From assembly GCF_001563285.1 (NCBI RefSeq), contig NZ_CP005188.1, forward strand, positions 2,609,501 to 2,673,500: a stretch of 64,000 nucleotides of DNA, read 5' to 3'. Positions 57,605 to 64,000 of this stretch are shown piece after piece. Position 1 is the stretch's first letter, and every line of letters begins with the position of its first letter. Position numbers and translations under genes: made by a program. The notes below the pieces were generated by a model. That model did not search any database and had not been told where the DNA came from. It saw only the letters and a program-made list of their open reading frames with translations. The DNA is from Sphingobium sp. MI1205. GTDB lineage: Bacteria; Pseudomonadota; Alphaproteobacteria; Sphingomonadales; Sphingomonadaceae.

Positions 57605-58060
57605 TCAATTGCCTGTCGAAAGCACCTGATCGACGGTGCCGCGCTTCAAATGCGCCTGCGCCGCATGGGCATAGCTGGACTGCTGCGCGATGCGTTTGCC
57701 CAGCATCACCGCACTTTCCACGACTTCCCTGGAAGCGGGCGGCAGGGGCACGAGAATGATCGGCGCAGGCAGCAGCGACTGGATATTCGCCTCCGCCCCT
57801 TGCACGGTCGAGGCGCCCGTGGCCGAGCGCAATTCTGCAAGAATGTCGGCGACCCGCGCCTGCACCCTGGCATATTCCGCCGCGCTCGCCAGATCGTCTT
57901 CAGAGAGAGCCGCGCCGTTTTCGTCGTCCTGCCGCTTGCCCGCCTGCGAATCTACGCCCTGCTGTGCTGTTATCGGCTGGACCGCGGGCACGGCCGAAGG
58001 GGTCCGGCTTGTGGTCCGATCAACCTGCGTTAAGCCGCTCCGTGAAATATATTCGTTCAT
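57605..58060 (-). CDS. Hypothetical flagellar-operon protein
   Basis: 151 residues from ATG 58060; the frame extends upstream but crosses the candidate sigma-28 promoter. The N-terminal half is polar and disordered; residues 75-140 are helical ('DLASAAEYARVQARVADILA'). Position between flhB and fliD fits FlaG or a filament-associated protein, but I cannot name it. Confidence 0.7.
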   Translation of the reverse strand: MNEYISRSGLTQVDRTTSRTPSAVPAVQPITAQQGVDSQAGKRQDDENGAALSEDDLASAAEYARVQARVADILAELRSATGASTVQGAEANIQSLLPAPIILVPLPPASREVVESAVMLGKRIAQQSSYAHAAQAHLKRGTVDQVLSTGN

Positions 58061-58092
58061 GACGCACCATCCTAATGCGTCCCCATGAACAT

Positions 58093-58119
58093 AATACGGC
58101 CAGCATTGCCTAAGATTTA
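58093..58119 (-). promoter_or_regulatory. Candidate sigma-28 (FliA) promoter for the late flagellar genes
   Basis: On the minus strand TAAATCTT, 11 bases, then GCCGTATT; the FliA consensus is TAAAGTTT-N11-GCCGATAA. It lies in the 76-bp gap between flhB and the hypothetical-fliD-fliS set, pointing into it, at a position that suits a late-gene promoter. Confidence 0.5.
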
Positions 58120-58136
58120 ATTCACCCTGCTCTTTT

Positions 58137-59273
58137 TCACAGCTTCCGGCCATCCGCGTCAAAGCGCAGGTCGTCGGGCACATTGATAAATGGCCGATCC
58201 ATCTCGCTTGCCATGCGGTTTTCGACGCGGAAGACGAAGGCCAGCACGGTCGCTACCGCCATATAAAGCCCCTCGTTCACGATCTGCCCGGCGCGCGAGG
58301 TAAAGTAGATGGCGCGGGCAAGGTCGGGATATTGCAGGACGGTGACGCCATTTTCGTCGGCCAGTTCGCGAATGGCCGCCGCGATCGCGTCGCAACCCCT
58401 GGCGACCACCACCGGCGCGGCATCCTGACCGGGCTTGTAGCGCAAGGCGACGGCGAAATGGGTGGGGTTGGTGATGATGACGCTGGCTTCGGCCACGGCC
58501 TGTCGGGTCGATCCGCTCAGCACTTCGAACTGACGGCGGCGGATATGCCCTTTCAGTTCGGGCGACCCTTCGCTTTCCTTGTTCTCGTCCTTCACGTCCT
58601 GCTTGCTCATCGCAAGCCGCTTGGACCGCTGCATGATCTGGGCGGGCACGTCGATACCCGCGATCAGGAACAATCCGCCCGCCATGACCAGGCAGGTCAT
58701 GATGAACATATTGCCAAGGTCGGACATGGCCGGAGCCAGACCCGCCGAGCCAAGGCCGATAATCTCCGTCAGCCGGTCCCACATCAGCCAGACGCCGATG
58801 GATCCCAGCAGCGCCACCTTGGCGATGGATTTCAACAGCTCGATCAGGCCCTGCATCCCGAAGATGCGTTTCAGGCCCGCCGCCGGGTTGAGCTTCGACG
58901 CCTTGGGCGCAAAGGCGCCCGGCCTGAAGCCGAGCGATCCCAATATGGCAGGCCCGGCAATCGCGGCGAGCGTCGTCGCCAGCAATATGCCACCCACGGG
59001 CAGGGCGATGCCTGTCAGCAGGCTCACACCGCGCGTCGCAGGCGCGAAGTCGGTAATGTCCTCGCGGCGAAAGCGCAGCGCCTCCATCAGCATGTGTGAG
59101 AGCGAATCGATGACGGACGGCCCCGTCACCGCGATCCAGCCGATCCCGGCCATGACCACCAGCGCCGTCGCCAGTTCCTTGGACTGGAGGATGTCGCCCT
59201 TCTTGGCAGCGTCATCCAATTTCTTCTGGGTTGGCTTTTCGGTCTTTTCGCCGCCGCCATTGCCGCCCGACAT
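58137..59273 (-). CDS. flhB: Flagellar export switch protein FlhB
   Basis: 378 residues, four membrane helices in the first half, and the autocleavage site 'VIITNPTHFAVALRYKPGQD' (Asn-Pro-Thr-His). It sets substrate order in type III export. It is 3 bases downstream of fliR. Confidence 0.96.
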   Translation of the reverse strand: MSGGNGGGEKTEKPTQKKLDDAAKKGDILQSKELATALVVMAGIGWIAVTGPSVIDSLSHMLMEALRFRREDITDFAPATRGVSLLTGIALPVGGILLATTLAAIAGPAILGSLGFRPGAFAPKASKLNPAAGLKRIFGMQGLIELLKSIAKVALLGSIGVWLMWDRLTEIIGLGSAGLAPAMSDLGNMFIMTCLVMAGGLFLIAGIDVPAQIMQRSKRLAMSKQDVKDENKESEGSPELKGHIRRRQFEVLSGSTRQAVAEASVIITNPTHFAVALRYKPGQDAAPVVVARGCDAIAAAIRELADENGVTVLQYPDLARAIYFTSRAGQIVNEGLYMAVATVLAFVFRVENRMASEMDRPFINVPDDLRFDADGRKL

Positions 59274-59276
59274 CGC

Positions 59277-60059
59277 TCAGCGCCCTTCCGCGATCGACTG
59301 GGCCTGGTCCAGCCCGGCCTTGAGCGCGGCGGTAAGCCCCTCCCCCATCACCGGCGCGGCGATGGCCAGCAGGACAAGCCCCGCCATGAGCGCAACCGGC
59401 ATGCCCACCGCGAACAGGTTCAGCGACGGCGCGCTGCGGGCGAGCATGCCCATGATGATCTGCACCAGCACCAGGGCAAAGCCCACCGGCAGCGCCACGG
59501 TAACGCCCGCGCCCAGCAGCGCACCACCGAACTGGACCAGATCCCATACGGCGTCATTGCTCATCATCGCGCCACCCGGCGGCAACGCCTGATAGCTTTG
59601 CACCACGAAGCTCGCGAGCATCAGATGTCCGTCCATGCCGAGCAGCAGGAAGGTGGCGAGAATGGAGAGGAAGGTGCCGACCGCCTGCGTCGCCTGACCC
59701 GAAGAAGGATCGACCATGGCCGCGAAGTTCAAACCCATGGCGTTGCCGATCGTCTCGCCCGCAACGAAGGCGGCGGCATAGCCGATCTGCACGGCAAACC
59801 CCATGGCAAGCCCTGCCAGCACCTCGCCCGCGACCAGCATCACGCCCTCAAAGCTCGCAACGCCGTCCTGCGGCAGTTGAATGGTGACGCTGTTCAGCGC
59901 GGCAAGGCCAAGGGCCAGCGAAAGAATGAAACGCAGCGGCAGCGGCACAGCGGGCGCACCGAATACGGGCGCCGCGATGAAGGCCGCGCCGGGACGGATC
60001 ATGGCGATCAGCCAGACCCACAGCTGCGTCTCTACATTCGCGAAGCCCGGTGCGATCAT
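59277..60059 (-). CDS. fliR: Flagellar export protein FliR
   Basis: 260 residues, six or more hydrophobic segments ('MIRPGAAFIAAPVFGAPAVP', 'FLSILATFLLLGMDGHLMLA'). It is part of the FliPQR export gate. It overlaps fliQ by four bases. Confidence 0.95.
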   Translation of the reverse strand: MIAPGFANVETQLWVWLIAMIRPGAAFIAAPVFGAPAVPLPLRFILSLALGLAALNSVTIQLPQDGVASFEGVMLVAGEVLAGLAMGFAVQIGYAAAFVAGETIGNAMGLNFAAMVDPSSGQATQAVGTFLSILATFLLLGMDGHLMLASFVVQSYQALPPGGAMMSNDAVWDLVQFGGALLGAGVTVALPVGFALVLVQIIMGMLARSAPSLNLFAVGMPVALMAGLVLLAIAAPVMGEGLTAALKAGLDQAQSIAEGR

Positions 60060-60328
60060 TGGAGGAGATCCGGGATGCGTTCGAATATCTCGCGGGTGAA
60101 ATCAGCGATCAGCACCAGTATCGACCCGCCGAACAGCACCAGCATCGCGCCGACGATGATGATCTTGGGAATGAAGCTCAACGTCTGTTCATTGATGGAT
60201 GTCGCGGCCTGCACCATGCCGATCAGGACGCCTGCGATCAGCGCGGGTATCAGGATCGGCGCCGCAGCAAGCGCCGTGATCCAGAGCGCCTGCTGGGCAA
60301 GACCCATGAAGAAATCGGCGTTATCCAT
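60056..60328 (-). CDS. fliQ: Flagellar export protein FliQ
   Basis: 90 residues, two membrane helices with 'LIAGVLIGMVQAATSINEQT', the FliQ signature. Export gate subunit. Confidence 0.95.
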   Translation of the reverse strand: MDNADFFMGLAQQALWITALAAAPILIPALIAGVLIGMVQAATSINEQTLSFIPKIIIVGAMLVLFGGSILVLIADFTREIFERIPDLLQ

Positions 60329-60348
60329 GGGCTAGATGCCTCGCCCCT

Positions 60349-61164
60349 TCATGTCGCGAACGATCCGGCGAGAGACCCCATGGTCAATGCCCAGCCATCG
60401 ACCAGCACGAACAACAGCAGCTTGAACGGCATGGATATGATCGTCGGCGACAACATCATCATGCCCAGTGCCATCAGCGTGGAAGCAACGACAAGGTCGA
60501 TGATGAGGAACGGCAGGAATATCATGAAGCCGATCTGAAACGCGGTCTTCAATTCGCTTGTCACGAATGCTGGCAGCAGGATCGAAAAGGGAATGTCGGC
60601 AGGCGAGCGGAAGGCGGGCGCTTCGGCAAGGTTGGCAAACAGCTTGAGGTCATTCTCGCGCGTCTGCTTGGCCATGAAACCGTGCAGCACCTTGCCCGAA
60701 CGGCCCACCGCTTCCTCTATGCTGATCTGCCCTTTGCCATAGGGATCGAAGGCCTGTGCGTTGATCTGGTCTATCGCCGGGCGCATCACGAACAGCGACA
60801 GGAACAGCGACAGGCCGACCAGAACCTGATTGGGCGGGGTCTGTTGCAAGCCCAGCGCCTGGCGCAGCAGCGACAGGACGATGATGATGCGGGTGAAGCT
60901 GGTCATCATGAGAACCAGCGACGGCAGCACCGACAGCAGGCTCATGAGGACGAGGATTTGCAGTGACAGCGACAGCGGGCGTCCATCGCCCGAAATCGCG
61001 CCCATCGCGCGGGTCAGCGCGCCGCCATTATCCACGGGCGCAGCGGGCGCGGCCTGCGCCGTCGCCTGCGCGAGTGCGGGCTCAGCCAGCAGCAGCCCGG
61101 CCGTCAGCGCCAGCGCCCCGATCAACAGCGCCCTAGCGCGCACGATAGGGATCGCCTTCCGCAA
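60349..61164 (-). CDS. fliP: Flagellar export protein FliP
   Basis: 271 residues. Cleavable signal '[20 protein letters not shown]', then '[20 protein letters not shown]' and '[19 protein letters not shown]', '[19 protein letters not shown]', all strict FliP motifs. It overlaps fliO by 32 bases. Confidence 0.96.
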   Translation of the reverse strand: MRKAIPIVRARALLIGALALTAGLLLAEPALAQATAQAAPAAPVDNGGALTRAMGAISGDGRPLSLSLQILVLMSLLSVLPSLVLMMTSFTRIIIVLSLLRQALGLQQTPPNQVLVGLSLFLSLFVMRPAIDQINAQAFDPYGKGQISIEEAVGRSGKVLHGFMAKQTRENDLKLFANLAEAPAFRSPADIPFSILLPAFVTSELKTAFQIGFMIFLPFLIIDLVVASTLMALGMMMLSPTIISMPFKLLLFVLVDGWALTMGSLAGSFAT

Positions 61165-61396
61165 TCTTCTCGATCCGCCCGCGCGTGACGGACAGCAGGA
61201 TCTTCTTGCCCTCGAATTCGACCACGGCCAGCTTGCCGAAGGTGCCCATGGGCAGCGCCTCCAGCAATTTCAGCGACCGCCCGTCCTGCCCCGCGATCAT
61301 GCCGGGCTGATATTTGCGCCATAACCACAGCGCGCCGAAGGCCATGCCGCCCACCAGCGGCAGAAGGATCAGCAGTTTGACGAAATACCAGAACAT
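61133..61396 (-). CDS. fliO: Flagellar biosynthesis protein FliO
   Basis: 87 residues: one N-terminal membrane helix ('[20 protein letters not shown]') and a short cytoplasmic domain ('[20 protein letters not shown]'). It helps assemble FliP. The short length is normal for the family. Confidence 0.85.
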   Translation of the reverse strand: MFWYFVKLLILLPLVGGMAFGALWLWRKYQPGMIAGQDGRSLKLLEALPMGTFGKLAVVEFEGKKILLSVTRGRIEKIAEGDPYRAR

Positions 61397-61480
61397 GGGG
61401 CGCTATCCGCGATGATGGTTAATCGTCTTTCCGAATCAGAAAGATCGCCGCACAGCAAGGGAAAAGCGCGCGGAGCGTGA

Positions 61481-61819
61481 TCAGCCGCGCCGTTCGACCC
61501 CTGCAAGGCGGCTTTCGGCGGCGGCGATATCGACGATGCGGATGCCGTAGCGGCCGTTTACCGTCACCACCTCACCCTTCGCGATCAGCGCCCCGTTGAC
61601 CATGATGTCGAGCAAATCGTCGGCCTGACGGTCCAGCTCCACGATGCTGCCTTCGGCCAGGTCCATGACCTCCGCCAGACGCAGCGACGTCGAGCCGACC
61701 TCTACCGACATGCGGACGGGAATGTCGGCCAGCAGGCGGAACTGGCGGTTGTTGGCCATGCGGCTGCCGCCTTCATCGCCAAAGCCGTCGATCCGCGGCG
61801 CTTCGCTCATGTCGCTCAT
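61481..61819 (-). CDS. fliN: Flagellar motor switch protein FliN
   Basis: 112 residues. SpoA domain: 'LADIPVRMSVEVGSTSLRLA', 'VELDRQADDLLDIMVNGALI', 'GEVVTVNGRYGIRIVDI'. It forms the C-ring with FliM, whose gene overlaps by four bases. Confidence 0.95.
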   Translation of the reverse strand: MSDMSEAPRIDGFGDEGGSRMANNRQFRLLADIPVRMSVEVGSTSLRLAEVMDLAEGSIVELDRQADDLLDIMVNGALIAKGEVVTVNGRYGIRIVDIAAAESRLAGVERRG

Positions 61820-62700
61820 TGTTCAGGTCCCTGTGCTAATTTTTCAATCTGGAATGCGGCGCGGCCGTCCTGGTCGCCGATCGATCCATGGGCGACGATC
61901 CGGTCCCCGACGATCAGCGGCAGGCTGCGGCTGATGGTTACCGGAATGATGTCGCCCGCCTTCAACTGCATAAGGTCGGCGAGCGAGAGATTGGGGCGCG
62001 CCAGCACGGTGCGGGCGGGCAGGCGGATGTCGCGCATGCGATTGGCGATGCGGGCCTGCCAGACGGGGTCAACGCGTTCCTCGTCAACCTGCGCCTTCGA
62101 CCCCATCAGCGGCTCGACAGCGCGCAGCGAGGACAGGGGGAACAGCAGGTCGATGGGCCATTCCTGATCGCGCGCGATGCTCAGCATGAAGCGTTGCAGC
62201 ACCATCTGCTCCCCCGGCTGCGCCGCCGAGGCAAAGCCGATGCCGGTTTCGCGGATGATGAGCGCCGTTTCCAGCGGCAGGACATCGGCCCAGCTTTCAA
62301 CGAGGCGCGCGATGATCGCTTCGGAAATCCGGGCGATCAAGCGGTCCTCAGTCGGCGTGAATTCGCCACGATCAGGTAGTGGGCGGTTGCCAATGCCGCC
62401 ATAGAAGCAATCGACCAGCGTCGAAATCATCGCCGCCTCCATCCGCAGCAGCATCTGCCCTTTCAGCGGCGCGATGCGATAGACGCCGATACTGCAAAAG
62501 GCGGGCACTTCGGCGGACCACTGGGCAAAGTCCAGGACCCGCGCATCGGCCATCCCGACATGCGGACGCACGCCTGAAATCGGCTCGATCAGCGCGCGCA
62601 AACGCCGGCCGAGCTTTTCGCCCAGCCGGTCAAGCCCGGACAGCATCTGTGGTGTCTGCGATTCCCCGCGCCCAAAGGCGAAGGTCTGAACATCGTTCAT
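61816..62700 (-). CDS. fliM: Flagellar motor switch protein FliM, without the CheY-binding peptide
   Basis: 294 residues, shorter than E. coli FliM (334). The middle domain ('CFYGGIGNRPLPDRGEFTPT') and C-terminal SpoA domain ('LADLMQLKAGDIIPVTISRS') are present. The usual N-terminal L-S-Q-x-E-I-D-A-L-L peptide that binds phospho-CheY is not seen: the protein begins 'MNDVQTFAFGRGESQTPQML'. Motor control may therefore differ. The start is fixed by spacing to fliL. Confidence 0.9.
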   Translation of the reverse strand: MNDVQTFAFGRGESQTPQMLSGLDRLGEKLGRRLRALIEPISGVRPHVGMADARVLDFAQWSAEVPAFCSIGVYRIAPLKGQMLLRMEAAMISTLVDCFYGGIGNRPLPDRGEFTPTEDRLIARISEAIIARLVESWADVLPLETALIIRETGIGFASAAQPGEQMVLQRFMLSIARDQEWPIDLLFPLSSLRAVEPLMGSKAQVDEERVDPVWQARIANRMRDIRLPARTVLARPNLSLADLMQLKAGDIIPVTISRSLPLIVGDRIVAHGSIGDQDGRAAFQIEKLAQGPEQ

Positions 62701-62752
62701 GATAGTCCCCTGCCCTAGAGGGTCAGGGGACTTCCCGACCTTTCAGGCACCC

Positions 62753-63385
62753 CTATTGAATAACGAAATTGGTAAAATATACGTTATCGATACCGCCATA
62801 ACCGGTCTTTTGCTTCAAAACATCGTTAATAATGCCCTTGATCCGGCCCTGAAGCTCTCTTTTGCCCTCAGGCGTCGCCAACATCGCCACGGGCTGCTGG
62901 GCGAGCAGCATCAAGACCTGGCTGCGAATCGCCATCTCATGCGTCTTGATCGCCTCGATGACGCGCATGTCATAATAGGTCGATACGGCGACCGAAATCT
63001 GCGCAAAGGCGTCCGTGTCCGACATGTTGGACGTAAAGGGCGCCTGAAGCTGGAAATAGGTTGCCTGATAAGCGGCCGGGTTGGCGGGTGCAGGCAGGTC
63101 GATGCCCTTTCCGGGACGCCCAGCCGCATGGGCCGCGCCGCCTTCGCCATGCCCCTCGGCGCCCATGCCATGCGCCTTGGCGACCTCCTCGGCACTCTCA
63201 CCGGCCAGCACGAGCACGGGCTTTCTGGGATCGACCTTTGGCCCTTCTTCCTCCTTGCTGAAGAAGCCGGCGGCATACAGGCCGCCCGCCGTTCCAGCGC
63301 CACCCAGAACCAGTGCGACGACGATCAGGAGGATCACTTTCATGCCTCCCCCCTTCTTTTTTTTCGCCTTCGCCTCGTCGCTCAT
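62753..63385 (-). CDS. fliL: Flagellar basal-body protein FliL
   Basis: 210 residues. Lys-rich cytoplasmic start, one membrane helix 'VILLIVVALVLGGAGTAGGL', then a periplasmic domain ending 'LKQKTGYGGIDNVYFTNFVI'. It associates with the stator. An extended Gly/Ala/His linker follows the helix. Confidence 0.92.
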   Translation of the reverse strand: MSDEAKAKKKKGGGMKVILLIVVALVLGGAGTAGGLYAAGFFSKEEEGPKVDPRKPVLVLAGESAEEVAKAHGMGAEGHGEGGAAHAAGRPGKGIDLPAPANPAAYQATYFQLQAPFTSNMSDTDAFAQISVAVSTYYDMRVIEAIKTHEMAIRSQVLMLLAQQPVAMLATPEGKRELQGRIKGIINDVLKQKTGYGGIDNVYFTNFVIQ

Positions 63386-63412
63386 CTGCTGATCCCTCGT
63401 AAATCCTGGAAT

Positions 63413-64000
63413 TTAGGCGTAGCGCGCGCGCACCCCGTCATGGGCGCTCGACCGCGTATCCGCATGGTTAAGAACGGCAGGATCGGAAGAGCTTTTAGGG
63501 CCAAGGCCGTTATTTTCGCGCCCCTGCCAGCGGGACTGCTGGCCCTGGGGCTGGCCCATATTCTGGCCGTTATTCTGCTGCCAGGCGGACGCGGTCTGCG
63601 ACCCCTGCTGCTGCGACTGGGACTGTTGTTGCGAGGAAGATTGCCCGCCCATGTCCGCACGTTGAGCTTCGGCGACCGGGGCGGCCCGCTCGACACGGAC
63701 TTCGGAGATGCGCACGGCGGCAAGGCCCGCGTCCAGCTTCAACCGGTCGCTGTCCTGCCGCAATGCGGCCTCGGCGGCCTCGCTGGCCACGGTCAGGCTG
63801 ACGGCGGCGCCTTCGGCCCCCTGTCTTATGTCAACCTGCACAGCGCCCAGATGATGCGTGTCGATCTGGAACCGGCCCTGCGCGCCATTGGCGGAAAGCC
63901 CGGCAATGTCGCGCGCAAGCCCGTCGATCCACTGGCCCGACACGCCCATATCGACCATCTGCGCGCCCAGGCTGGCGGAAAGATCGACGACGGGAGCCGA
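63413..64000 (-). CDS. fliK: Flagellar hook-length control protein FliK, C-terminal part (cut by window end)
   Basis: The frame is open to the last base, so the start is outside. The Flg_hook domain is seen as 'RFQIDTHHLGAVQVDIRQGA' (the L-x-P/H-x-x-L-G-x-V-x-V/I region) and 'VSLTVASEAAEAALRQDSDR'. A Gln/Ser-rich tail follows, as is common in FliK. It determines hook length together with FlhB. Confidence 0.88.
   Translation of the reverse strand, partial: SAPVVDLSASLGAQMVDMGVSGQWIDGLARDIAGLSANGAQGRFQIDTHHLGAVQVDIRQGAEGAAVSLTVASEAAEAALRQDSDRLKLDAGLAAVRISEVRVERAAPVAEAQRADMGGQSSSQQQSQSQQQGSQTASAWQQNNGQNMGQPQGQQSRWQGRENNGLGPKSSSDPAVLNHADTRSSAHDGVRARYA

Noticed and set aside
1..64000. CRISPR array, toxin-antitoxin pair, prophage or restriction system
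   Set aside because: I saw no regularly spaced repeats and no proteins of these types on either strand.

Overview
The window looks like an alphaproteobacterial chromosome, most likely a sphingomonad (Sphingobium, Novosphingobium or Sphingomonas). The evidence is the petABC operon with core genes of that style, the sphingomonad-type insertion sequences, and a compact fliK-L-M-N-O-P-Q-R-flhB-fliD-fliS block. The genus is inferred from gene content and style, not from a database match.

Positions 1-41190 are accessory sequence: a surface-polysaccharide locus of the ABC-transporter (capsule) type, broken by insertion sequences. On the + strand, 2-5743 holds four tightly overlapping genes (a GT2 glycosyltransferase cut by the window edge, a protein I do not recognise, a GT-B-like protein and a capsule-type transferase). 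An IS3-family element (5867-10185) follows, itself split by an intact IS66 element (6693-9802) with 16-bp terminal repeats and an 8-bp target duplication. The minus-strand trio gmd-colC-colD (13566 to 10362) encodes a route from GDP-mannose to GDP-L-colitose. A glycosyltransferase-like gene is split by an IS1380 element (14077-15682, CTAG duplication). A methyltransferase and a decayed IS5-type element follow.

From 35899 down to 19345 lies one long minus-strand set: kpsT-like ATPase, rmlA-rmlC-rmlD-rmlB (dTDP-L-rhamnose), a TPR+GT2 protein, methyltransferases, kpsD-like export lipoprotein, an FkbM methyltransferase, a 1229-residue TPR/GT2/GT2/GT92-like protein, and kpsM- and kpsE-like export genes. 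Two GT4 genes are divergent from kpsT, and a tandem-domain methyltransferase follows. Together these make nucleotide sugars (L-rhamnose, colitose), assemble and methylate a glycan, and export it. No KpsC/KpsS Kdo-linker gene is seen in the window.

Around 40639-41190 lie tRNA-Gly(TCC) and a 45-bp 3' fragment of a tRNA-Val(GAC) gene starting at the anticodon loop. That fragment has the form of an integration scar and may mark the right edge of a genomic island containing the polysaccharide locus.

Positions 41418-64000 are ordinary core genome: MTA/SAH-type nucleosidase and apt, petABC, trmL, hemF, a GNAT protein, lipB, queC/queE, hslO, argD-argF, and the flagellar export/switch operon. A candidate sigma-28 promoter precedes the late flagellar genes and a terminator follows fliS. 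FliM lacks the usual N-terminal CheY-binding peptide.
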